The position numbers and the translations under genes are program-made. From Roseibium album (GTDB taxonomy: Bacteria; Pseudomonadota; Alphaproteobacteria; Rhizobiales; Stappiaceae), in NCBI GenBank assembly GCA_001404055.1, contig CXTY01000003.1, positions 186,001 through 250,000 of the forward strand: 64,000 nt of DNA, given 5' to 3'. This document shows, in pieces, positions 46,387 through 54,706 of the stretch. Every line of letters starts with the position of its first letter. The first letter of the stretch is position 1. The notes under the pieces are model-generated. The model searched no databases. It saw only the letters and a list, made by a program, of their open reading frames with translations, and had not been told where the DNA came from.

Positions 46387-47838
46387 ATGACTGCAAACAA
46401 CGGGATCTATATTGCCGGCCGCTGGCAAGACGGTGTGACTTCAATCGAGAACCGCAACCCGTCAGATCTGTCGGACGTGATTGGATCATTTGGACAGGCT
46501 GGAGCAGGCCAGCTCGATGAAGCGTTAAACGCAGCCCGCACAGCCCAACCTGTTTGGTGGCAAGCAGGCGTCCAGAAACGCCACGATGTTCTCATGGCAA
46601 TCGGCACGGAGCTGATGGCTCGCGCTGAGGAAATCGGTCGGCTGCTTTCCCGCGAAGAAGGCAAGCCCCTCGCTGAAGGTAAGGGTGAAGTTTACCGCGC
46701 AGGTCAATTCTTCACCTATTTTGCGGCCGAAGTTCTCCGTCTGCATGGCGACCTTGCTGAAAGTGTTCGCCCGGGTATCGAAATTGACGTTCGTCGTGAG
46801 CCCGTTGGCGTTGTTGCAATCATCAGCCCCTGGAATTTCCCTGTTGCTACACCAGCCTGGAAAATTGCTCCGGCTCTGGCGTTTGGCAATGCCGTTGTCT
46901 GGAAACCGGCAAACATCACGCCTGGCAGCGCGATCGCGCTAACGGAAATCATAGCGCGACAGGACATTCCCGCAGGGCTGTTCAATTTGGTCATTGGAGC
47001 GGGCCGCGACGTTGGCCAGCGCCTGATTGAAAGCCCGCTGGTTGACGCGATCAGCTTCACCGGCTCTGTTCCGGTCGGTCGCTCGATTGCAGCAGCCGCA
47101 GTCACGAACATGACCAAGGTTCAAATGGAAATGGGATCCAAAAATCCCATGATCGTAATGGACGACGCAGATCTCGATCTGGCGGTGGTCCATTCCGCTA
47201 GCGCCGCATTTGGCGGCACCGGACAGAAATGCACTGCAGCCAGCCGCTTGATCGTCCATGAAAAGATCCACGACGCATTCGTCGACCGCCTTGTTCAGGC
47301 AGCAAAAGCTCTACAGGTAGGGCACGCCCTGGAAGAAGGCACTCAGATTGGGCCGGTGGTGAGCGAGGCACAGCTCACACAGAACCTCGAATATATCGAA
47401 GCCGGGAAAAGCGAAGGCGCGGAGCTTCTTTGCGGTGGCAATCGTCTGGAGCGCACCACCGAGGGTTATTTCATGGCTCCGGCGGTATTTGCAAATACCC
47501 GCAACGACATGCGCATCAACCGAGAAGAAATGTTCGCACCGGTCACGAGCGTGATCAAGGCGGGCAGCTATGAACAAGCTCTCTCTATTGCCAATGACAG
47601 CGCGTTCGGCCTGACTGCCGGTATCATGACATCCTCGCTCGCGCGGGCCTCACACTTCCGGGCAAACATGCGTGCCGGCTGTGTCATGGTGAACCTTCCG
47701 ACTGCCGGTACTGACTATCATGTACCATTTGGCGGTCGTGGTGCTTCATCATTCGGCCCCCGGGAACAGGGGCGCTACGCCGCAGAATTCTATACCTCGG
47801 TGAAAACGGCCTATGTCTACGCCGGAGAAGTGTCATGA
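46387..47838 (+). CDS. NAD(P)-dependent aldehyde dehydrogenase
   Basis: 483 residues from ATG 46387 with GAGAG upstream. ALDH motifs are SPWNFPVATPAWKIAPALAFGN, FTGSVPVG, QMEMGSKNPMIVMDD (general-base Glu) and Cys282 in GTGQKCTAASR, then EEMFAPVTSV. It looks closest to 2-oxoglutarate-semialdehyde-type enzymes. It is first in the operon with M19-like, BCCT and unknown genes, and overlaps the M19 gene by 4 bp. Confidence 0.92.
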   Translation: MTANNGIYIAGRWQDGVTSIENRNPSDLSDVIGSFGQAGAGQLDEALNAARTAQPVWWQAGVQKRHDVLMAIGTELMARAEEIGRLLSREEGKPLAEGKGEVYRAGQFFTYFAAEVLRLHGDLAESVRPGIEIDVRREPVGVVAIISPWNFPVATPAWKIAPALAFGNAVVWKPANITPGSAIALTEIIARQDIPAGLFNLVIGAGRDVGQRLIESPLVDAISFTGSVPVGRSIAAAAVTNMTKVQMEMGSKNPMIVMDDADLDLAVVHSASAAFGGTGQKCTAASRLIVHEKIHDAFVDRLVQAAKALQVGHALEEGTQIGPVVSEAQLTQNLEYIEAGKSEGAELLCGGNRLERTTEGYFMAPAVFANTRNDMRINREEMFAPVTSVIKAGSYEQALSIANDSAFGLTAGIMTSSLARASHFRANMRAGCVMVNLPTAGTDYHVPFGGRGASSFGPREQGRYAAEFYTSVKTAYVYAGEVS

Positions 47839-48854
47839 CCTGCGGACCTCTGATTGATGGGTTGCAATATGCCCGCTGGTCGGAAAAAGTCTTCAGGCAA
47901 ATGCGTGAAGGCGGCGTGGATGCCGTCCATGTCACCATCACCTATCACGAGAATTTTCGCGAAACCGTTCACAACATCGAACAGTGGAACCGCTGGTTCG
48001 AAACCTATCCTGAACTGATTTTTCAGGGGCGGACAGGAGCGGATGTCGAACTCGCCCGAAGCACAAATCGAACAGCCATTTTCTTCGGATCTCAGAACCC
48101 GTCTTGCATGGAAGATGATATCGGTCTCGTCGAGATCCTGCACACGCTCGGCCTGCGTTTCATGCAGCTGACGTACAATAACCAGTCGCTGCTCGCCACC
48201 GGATGCTACGAAGACGAAGATACCGGCATTACGCGTATGGGCCGCGAAGTGATCGCGGAGATGAACCGGGTCGGGCTCGTCATCGACATGAGCCACTCCG
48301 GCGAAAAATCAACGCTTGAGGCGATTGAACTTTCAACACGCCCGATCGCAATCACGCACGCCAACCCAGCAAATTGGCACGCCGCTCTTCGCAACAAGTC
48401 CGATATCGTGTTGCAAGCCTTGGGGCAAAGCGGCGGCATGCTCGGATTTTCCGTCTATCCCCATCACCTTAAGGCTGGCAGTGCCTGCTCATTGCAGGAT
48501 TTCTGCGAAATGATCGCGCGCACCGCGGATTTGATGGGTGTCGAGCGGATCGGGATCGGCACAGACCTCTGCCAGGATCAGCCAGACAGCGTCGTTGAGT
48601 GGATGCGGGTCGGTCGGTGGACCAAATCCATCGACTTTGGCGAAGGCAGCGCATCAGCGCCCGGTTTTCCGGAGATGCCCGACTGGTTCTCGGACAACAG
48701 ACATTTCGGCCGCATTTCTGAAGGCCTGAAAGCCACTGGAATGACAACGGACGAAGTAAGCGCAGTCATGGGAGGAAACTGGCTGCGCTTTTTTGAAAAC
48801 AGCTTCAGCGCGACTGCGGACATCTCAGGAAAGGGTCCGCGGACGGCTGAGTGA
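47835..48854 (+). CDS. M19-like (membrane dipeptidase family) protein with altered metal site
   Basis: 339 residues with the M19 TIM-barrel pattern: LGLRFMQLTYNNQS, REVIAEMNRVGLVIDMSHSGEKST (His154), AITHANPAN (His175), GIGTDL (Asp244) and the end VMGGNWLRFFE. The N-terminal HxD metal ligands are replaced (DGLQYA at residues 8-13 instead of DGHND). The bridging Glu segment reads GSQNP (85-89) instead of an EGG-type motif. A standard binuclear zinc dipeptidase is therefore doubtful. No signal peptide. It lies between ALDH and a BCCT transporter. Confidence 0.85.
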   Translation: MTCGPLIDGLQYARWSEKVFRQMREGGVDAVHVTITYHENFRETVHNIEQWNRWFETYPELIFQGRTGADVELARSTNRTAIFFGSQNPSCMEDDIGLVEILHTLGLRFMQLTYNNQSLLATGCYEDEDTGITRMGREVIAEMNRVGLVIDMSHSGEKSTLEAIELSTRPIAITHANPANWHAALRNKSDIVLQALGQSGGMLGFSVYPHHLKAGSACSLQDFCEMIARTADLMGVERIGIGTDLCQDQPDSVVEWMRVGRWTKSIDFGEGSASAPGFPEMPDWFSDNRHFGRISEGLKATGMTTDEVSAVMGGNWLRFFENSFSATADISGKGPRTAE

Positions 48855-48879
48855 GGTCGACCATTTTCGGGAGGAATAA

Positions 48880-50427
48880 ATGACCGACATTACTAACTCC
48901 GGCCATGCAGGTGCCGGAAAGAGCCTGATCGACAAACCACTCTTTGCGGTGACCGGCGGGTTTATTCTGATCTTCTGCGCGTATGCGCTAATTGATATTG
49001 AAGGCTTGTCCGCGCTGGTGGACTGGGGCTTTGGTGTTTCAGCGCAATATTTTGGTCTCTACTGGCAAATTCTGCTTCTTGCGACTTTCCTCATCGGTAT
49101 TCTGATCTGCTTCCTGCCTGGTAGCCGCACGGTGATGGGTCAACTGGCGACGCCGGAATTCACGACGTTTCAGTGGGGCTCCATGATCATGTGTACCCTG
49201 CTCGCGGGCGGTGGCGTGTTCTGGGCTGCGGGAGAGCCAATCGCTCACTATTTGTCGACCCCACCCTTGTTTGGCGATCTGAGCAACGATCCGCAGGCGC
49301 GTGCAGATGCCGCTATGGCGCAGTCGTTCCTGCATTGGGGCTTTCTGGCCTGGGCAATCCTCGGGTCACTGACAACCATCATGCTGATGCATTACCACTA
49401 CGATAAAGGTCTGCCGCTCGCACCACGGACGCTGCTGTATCCGGTTTTTGGGGATCGTGCGCTCAAAGGCCCGATAGGACTGATTGCCGATGCCAGCTGC
49501 ATCATAGCTGTGGTGGCCGGCACGGTAGGGCCTATTGGCTTTCTCGGCCTGCAAATGTCCTATGGCTTGAACGCACTTTTCGGTATTCCTGATACCTTTG
49601 CAACGCAAGCGGTTGTCATTCTCGCACTCGCCGGTATTTACACCGTTTCCGCAATAACGGGCCTGGCTAAGGGCATTCAGCTTCTGTCGAAACTGAACAT
49701 CCTGCTGGCCTTTGCCCTGCTTGCGTTCATGCTGGTCGCAGGACCCACAGCAGCCATTTTTGAAAGTTTCACCGGTGGTTTCACTACCTATCTGTCGGAA
49801 TTCTTCTCTCTGACAATGTACCGCGGTGACTCTGGCCTCTTCGGCGCACCAGGCTGGCTTGGCTGGTGGACGGTTTTCTTCTGGGGCTGGTTTCTCGGTT
49901 ACGGACCATTGATGGCGATCTTCATCGCGCGTGTCAGTCGTGGACGTTCGATCCGGTCGATCATCATCATGCTGTCAATCATTGCCCCCATCGTCACCAA
50001 CTTCTGGTTCACAATCATCGGCGGCTCGGGAATTGCTCTGGAACAGCTTACGCCGGGTGTGATCTCAGGTCCGTTTGAAGGCTTCAACCTGCCAGCTGGT
50101 CTGTTGGCCATCACCCAGGCAATGCCTCTCGGGTTCCTGCTGTCGCTCCTGTTTCTGGTGCTGACCATGATCTTCGTGGCAACAACCAGCGACTCCATGA
50201 GCTTTGTGATCGCAACGGCCATGTCCGATGATGCCCCTTCGACAGCGCTCCGCGCTTTCTGGGGCCTGGCAATGGGGGTCATGGCCTTGATCCTGATCTC
50301 GACAGGATCGGGTGGAATCGGCAAACTTCAGAGCTTCATTGTGGTGACAGCCGTGCCTGTATCTCTCGTGTTGCTGCCATCCATCTGGGACGCATTACGC
50401 ATCACCTTGGCTCTCGGCCGCAAATAG
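48880..50427 (+). CDS. BCCT-family transporter
   Basis: 515 residues with 12 predicted transmembrane helices. The BCCT hallmarks are WGSMIMCTLLAGGGVFWAAGEP, the TM8 region WTVFFWGWFLGYGPLMAIF and IARVSRGRSIR. The TM8 aromatic box reads W337, F338, Y341 where choline/betaine carriers such as BetP have Trp at all three, so the ligand may not be glycine betaine. GGGAGGAATAA precedes the ATG. It brings in the substrate of this operon. Confidence 0.93.
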   Translation: MTDITNSGHAGAGKSLIDKPLFAVTGGFILIFCAYALIDIEGLSALVDWGFGVSAQYFGLYWQILLLATFLIGILICFLPGSRTVMGQLATPEFTTFQWGSMIMCTLLAGGGVFWAAGEPIAHYLSTPPLFGDLSNDPQARADAAMAQSFLHWGFLAWAILGSLTTIMLMHYHYDKGLPLAPRTLLYPVFGDRALKGPIGLIADASCIIAVVAGTVGPIGFLGLQMSYGLNALFGIPDTFATQAVVILALAGIYTVSAITGLAKGIQLLSKLNILLAFALLAFMLVAGPTAAIFESFTGGFTTYLSEFFSLTMYRGDSGLFGAPGWLGWWTVFFWGWFLGYGPLMAIFIARVSRGRSIRSIIIMLSIIAPIVTNFWFTIIGGSGIALEQLTPGVISGPFEGFNLPAGLLAITQAMPLGFLLSLLFLVLTMIFVATTSDSMSFVIATAMSDDAPSTALRAFWGLAMGVMALILISTGSGGIGKLQSFIVVTAVPVSLVLLPSIWDALRITLALGRK

Positions 50428-50498
50428 GAAGCAATTCCCGGGCGGGTATTGGACTCGCCCGGATGGTGCAGCGAAGCTGGCGCAGGAGTATCATTGAA

Positions 50499-52184
50499 AT
50501 GCTGTTGCAAGATGTGGAAACCAAGCCAATGTGCGACGATAGCTGGCGATCCCCTGCCGAAGTGATGCGTCTGGCGCGTATGGGATCGGCTCACCCGACC
50601 AGGCTTTCCTTTTTGCGCGTGATGCTCAGGCGCATGCAAAATGAGGGTTGGACCTTCACGCGCCCTGTTTGGGAAATTGATGATCGCGGTGTGGGTCGGG
50701 CGGTCTATTGCGCGCGCGGACCCGAGCGGACTTACAGCCTGGTTGCTTTTGCCCATGACCTGCCCGAAGACATGCGGTCGGATCGCGTGATCGCGACCGC
50801 CTGGGACGCAACCTTTGCCCTCCATGACGGTATTCCAAGCACGGCTGATCTGGACCGCCTCGAACAGAATGTACCCTTGCAAGAAGCGGGCAGAGTAACT
50901 GCGAAGGAACTGTCCCTAAGCCGGGCAAACCGCTCCGTGCGGTTGTTCAATCATGTTGTTGAGCGGCTGTCTTGCGGCCGGCAACCAGATACCGATGAAA
51001 TCGAGTCTGTCGGATACCTGATGCGCACAACTGCTGTTTACGGTGCCGGAAAATTTGGTGCGGCCGATCACGAGACCATTTGCGATCGTCCGGAATTCAA
51101 AGTCCCATTTCAGGCTGAAATGCTGTCAGTCTGGCTGACAAGACAATTCACTGTCGACATCGCAGAGCATCTTGCTTCTTGCAAGGGCGGAAAGCAGGCA
51201 GTCCGGTTTGCCCCGGAGATCAAGGCAAGACTTGGCGTTGGCAATTCAACTGGGTTGGGCATGGCTCCCTTCATCATCCGCCATCCTATTCTTCTGAACA
51301 ACTGGATGACCGCTCGCGAAGAAGCGCTGGCCCGGGTTCGCTATCTTAACGCTGCAACCCCGGACGCAGTTAAGCACCTGAAGCAGGCATTCAAAAACGC
51401 GCAAATCAACCTCTCACAGTGGCACTCAGACCATCCTCTGCAAGTGACCAAACTTGAAAACCTGAAGCTGGACTTCGAACTCCTTAAAACCAAGATCTCA
51501 ACCTTTCCGGAACCTGGCAACAAACCCTGGAACGACCTGTGGTGCTGGGCGCAGTCGAAACTGACACTGGAAGGTCAGGAAGCTATGTTGTCCATGCTCC
51601 TGGAACCACATGGCAAGCTCATTGACGAACTGGCCGAGCGCATGGGCGCGGACGAGGCTGCGTCTTTTCGCATCGACGGAGCCATGCGCATCGCAACGCT
51701 CCGAGCATTGTTGGAAAGTCATTACAACTGGGCTCTTGAAACAGACTTCACGAAACCGGAAAACGCGGCTCGCTTTTGGTACGTCTCGGAAGAAAAACTC
51801 GAGCCTCGACTCGGTGAACGCGCGCTCGATGACGGCGTTGATCGTGAGCAACCATTGTGCATCGCGCGACTTGCAAGCGAGATGTATGACGACCTGTCTG
51901 CAGTATCGGGCGAGCAAACTGTTGCTGCCTTTTTGCTGCAACATCCAGCTCACCGTTACATCGTGCGCCGCGTTCAAGCTGCCAGGTCATTTCCATATGC
52001 GGAAGTCCGCGACAACCTGATCGCAGATGACATGCTTCCAATCGACCTGATGCGCTGCAAATTGGCGTTCTTCGGCGCCACACACTTCGATCCACGCTCA
52101 GACAAATGGGTGCGCATATGTCTCTTCCAGGGAGCACCATACCCGTTGGATCCAGTCGAGGAGGTGGAAACGGTTCATGGATAA
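50499..52184 (+). CDS. Conserved-looking protein of unknown function (561 aa)
   Basis: A protein of 561 residues that I do not recognise. There is no signal peptide or transmembrane segment, so it is probably cytoplasmic. It is mostly helical, with Trp- and Arg-rich segments: an N-terminal SWRSPAEVMRLARMGSAHP, a middle region ending GLGMAPFIIRHPILLNNW, a charged helical part (about 280-340), and FPYAEVRDNLIADDMLPIDLMRCKLAFFGA near the C-terminus. No metal, nucleotide or flavin motif is evident. ATG 50499 has AGGAG upstream; 50463 is the outer start. It overlaps the next gene by 8 bp, so the two are translationally coupled and probably act together. Confidence 0.8.
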   Translation: MLLQDVETKPMCDDSWRSPAEVMRLARMGSAHPTRLSFLRVMLRRMQNEGWTFTRPVWEIDDRGVGRAVYCARGPERTYSLVAFAHDLPEDMRSDRVIATAWDATFALHDGIPSTADLDRLEQNVPLQEAGRVTAKELSLSRANRSVRLFNHVVERLSCGRQPDTDEIESVGYLMRTTAVYGAGKFGAADHETICDRPEFKVPFQAEMLSVWLTRQFTVDIAEHLASCKGGKQAVRFAPEIKARLGVGNSTGLGMAPFIIRHPILLNNWMTAREEALARVRYLNAATPDAVKHLKQAFKNAQINLSQWHSDHPLQVTKLENLKLDFELLKTKISTFPEPGNKPWNDLWCWAQSKLTLEGQEAMLSMLLEPHGKLIDELAERMGADEAASFRIDGAMRIATLRALLESHYNWALETDFTKPENAARFWYVSEEKLEPRLGERALDDGVDREQPLCIARLASEMYDDLSAVSGEQTVAAFLLQHPAHRYIVRRVQAARSFPYAEVRDNLIADDMLPIDLMRCKLAFFGATHFDPRSDKWVRICLFQGAPYPLDPVEEVETVHG

Positions 52185-52890
52185 GCATAATCCTGTTGGT
52201 GATGGCGTCCCGACCAATTTTGCAAACAATTCTCCGGTGCTGATGTCCCGCAACGAGATCGCATCCCTATGCTCCAAAGCAGCACGAGGCGCGGGCATGA
52301 ACTGGGGGCTTGCTGAAGAAGCAGGACACGCCGCTGCCTGGCTGGCTGCTCGCGGCCTGACTGGTCCAGCCAATCTGGCAGTTCATTTCAAGGCCGCAGA
52401 AGGCCAGTCATGGCAGAACGTTTGCCCGCAAGTGGAAGCGGGACAATGGCAGACCCGCACCGGAACACCTCTTTGTCCGGTCGCATTGGGTGCCACTTTG
52501 AGTGACTACGCATTGCTGCCGGGAACGTCGTTCACTTCGAATGGGTTGAAAACCGGTCCTGTAAGCTGCCCTCTCCTGGTTTTGCCATTTCTGGCATCTG
52601 CCGCCACCGCAATTGGCAACACCATCAAGCTTTCATGGGACGGTGGCACCGTCGGCCTAACCACCACAGGAGAGGTTTTCGGTGATACTGGTGAATTGTC
52701 GGCCACATCGATTACCCAGATCCATATCTGGACAGAAGAGTCTGGAGCGGCCCACACACAAGCCGCGAGCATGGCTCCCATCGATCCGGAAACGCTCGAC
52801 CAGCTGAGCCAACTTGCCATGAAAACAACTGTTCCTCCCTCGGACCGCTCCCGGGAGGGGGCTGGCGCTGGAACCAGTGACAACGATTAA
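52177..52890 (+). CDS. Protein of unknown function, possibly DUF3726 family
   Basis: 237 residues. The segment SRNEIASLCSKAARGAGMNWGLAEEAGHAAAWLAARGL (read from about residue 24) and the later LSDYALLPG suggest, from memory, the DUF3726 family; I cannot confirm this. The second half is predicted beta-rich (TIKLSWDGGTVGLTTTGEV). It overlaps the 561-residue protein by 8 bp and is followed 22 bp later by ridA. No catalytic motif is apparent. Confidence 0.75.
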   Translation: MDKHNPVGDGVPTNFANNSPVLMSRNEIASLCSKAARGAGMNWGLAEEAGHAAAWLAARGLTGPANLAVHFKAAEGQSWQNVCPQVEAGQWQTRTGTPLCPVALGATLSDYALLPGTSFTSNGLKTGPVSCPLLVLPFLASAATAIGNTIKLSWDGGTVGLTTTGEVFGDTGELSATSITQIHIWTEESGAAHTQAASMAPIDPETLDQLSQLAMKTTVPPSDRSREGAGAGTSDND

Positions 52891-52912
52891 CGCCTCACAA
52901 CAAGGATAAGAA

Positions 52913-53260
52913 ATGACCGTATATCGCCACAAACCCGGTGCGCGGATGAGCCATGCTGTTCGCGTCGGAGACATTGTTTTTCTTGCAGGCCAAATCCCGC
53001 AGGACCTGACAGGTGACATCGCCGCCCAAACTCGTGAAGTCCTTGATGGAATTGATCGTGTCATGAAAGAGCTCGGTGGCGACAAATCCAATGTCGTCTC
53101 GGTTCAGGTCTGGCTCTCCGACATGAGCGATTTCCAGGGCATGAATTCGGTCTGGGACGAATGGGTAGACAAGGAAAACCCGCCTGCCCGCGCGACCGGT
53201 GGTGTTGCACTTGCCCGGCCCGGCATGCGCGTAGAAATGATCGCGACCGGACACCTTTGA
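52913..53260 (+). CDS. RidA-family enamine/imine deaminase
   Basis: 115 residues, standard RidA length. It has MSHAVRVGDIVFLAGQIPQDLTGDI, VVSVQVWLSDMSDFQGMN and the active-site Arg in PARATGGVALARPGMRVEMI. RidA proteins hydrolyse reactive enamines or imines from PLP enzymes or amine oxidations. As the last gene of this operon it suggests that the pathway passes through such an intermediate. Confidence 0.9.
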   Translation: MTVYRHKPGARMSHAVRVGDIVFLAGQIPQDLTGDIAAQTREVLDGIDRVMKELGGDKSNVVSVQVWLSDMSDFQGMNSVWDEWVDKENPPARATGGVALARPGMRVEMIATGHL

Positions 53261-53337
53261 TAACGTGCAATCATGTACTCAAGACCGCAGCCGTACGCAC
53301 CTAGCTTTCGGCTGCACGCCATTTGACCGGAGTTGGT

Positions 53338-54486
53338 TCAGTCTTCAAGCCTGACGGGCAGACGATCACGAACCAATTCCCGCCAGAAAGCAGCTCCGAC
53401 CGGCAATAACGCGTCGTTGAAGTCATAGTCATCGGAATGCAAAGGCTGTCCGTGTGGTCCTGTTTCGCCATTGCCCAACAAAAGAAAACATCCAGGAACA
53501 ACGGCAGAGAATTGCCCGAAGTCTTCGGAAAAACTCATGGGCTCTCGGTCTCCGGTTGCTTTCAGACCAGCCGCATGTGCGGCACGCACAACTGCGTCCA
53601 CGGGTCCCTCGGCATTCACGGTTTCCATGAATTCCGCATTGAAAGTCATGGAAACGTTCACACCGTGGGCTGCAGCGACGCCATCCACGATCTGTCGCAT
53701 GAATTTTTCCACCGCGATCCTGTCATCGGGCATCCGGGCGCGAACGTCGCCCTTGAGGGTCGCGTGCCCAGGCAGGACGTTGCGCATTCCATTCGTCAGA
53801 AACTCGGTCACCGAAACGACGACACCAGCCCCTGGCGCAAGCTTGCGCGAGACGATGGTCTGCAGTGCCTGTACCATTTCAGCACCAACTGTAATCGCGT
53901 CCACGCCAGCTTGCGGCATGGAAGCATGGCCACCCTGCCCTTCTATCGAGATTTCAAAAAGGCTCTCGCTGTTGCAGATCTGACCGGGTCGCGTAGAAAC
54001 CTGCCCGACAGGTGCACCGGGAAGGTTGTGAATGGCATAAACCTCCTCGATCGGAAACTGTTCGAGAAGCCCCTCCTCAAGCATCGCTTTGGCGCCGCGA
54101 CCCTGTTCCTCGTCGGCTTGAAAGATAAATACGACGGTTCCGTCAAATTCAGGGTTTCGTGACAGACTTTCTGCAGCACCCAACAGCATCGTCGTATGCC
54201 CGTCGTGGCCGCAAGCATGCATGACACCAGGATTTTGCGACACGTAATCATGAGTGCTTTGCTCGGCTATCGGCAATGCATCCATATCCGCTCTCAATCC
54301 GATAGCCCGGTTGCCGCCGCCGGCCCTGAGGACGCCAACGACACCAACGCCCTCGTGAACTTCCAACCCCAACTCCCTGAGGATGTTTGCCACCATTGCC
54401 TTCGTTCGACTTTCCTGAAAACCTAGCTCCGGGTTCTGGTGAAAATCTCTGCGCAGCGCAGGCAAGTCCAGGTTCGTCCCGCCCAT
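53338..54486 (-). CDS. M20D-family amidohydrolase (hippurate hydrolase/IAA-amino-acid hydrolase-like)
   Basis: 382 residues from ATG 54486 (AGAGAG upstream; ATG 54510 also possible). M20D motifs are LRRDFHQNPELGFQE, GLRADMDALPI, HACGHDGHTTMLLGAA, FQADEEQGRGAKAM and GQGGHASMP, with a final HSDDYDFND. Such enzymes cleave N-acyl or N-aroyl amino acids in the cytoplasm. It is convergent with ridA and outside that operon. Confidence 0.92.
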   Translation of the reverse strand: MGGTNLDLPALRRDFHQNPELGFQESRTKAMVANILRELGLEVHEGVGVVGVLRAGGGNRAIGLRADMDALPIAEQSTHDYVSQNPGVMHACGHDGHTTMLLGAAESLSRNPEFDGTVVFIFQADEEQGRGAKAMLEEGLLEQFPIEEVYAIHNLPGAPVGQVSTRPGQICNSESLFEISIEGQGGHASMPQAGVDAITVGAEMVQALQTIVSRKLAPGAGVVVSVTEFLTNGMRNVLPGHATLKGDVRARMPDDRIAVEKFMRQIVDGVAAAHGVNVSMTFNAEFMETVNAEGPVDAVVRAAHAAGLKATGDREPMSFSEDFGQFSAVVPGCFLLLGNGETGPHGQPLHSDDYDFNDALLPVGAAFWRELVRDRLPVRLED

Positions 54487-54706
54487 TTCCAACTCTCTTT
54501 TTGATGCCATGTCACGAAAACCAAATGACAGATTGCACTAATGTGGAGCAAGCGCAGTACAATTTTCATCGCAACCAAATTTGAAAGCAACTTTTCAAGG
54601 GAGCATTGACCCCGCCTGGCAATAAGTCGCGAAGTTACCGTTGAACGAACTTATACCGGCTATGATTCGACCGAGACCTCACTTACTCAGGTTCTCATCG
54701 GCTTGC

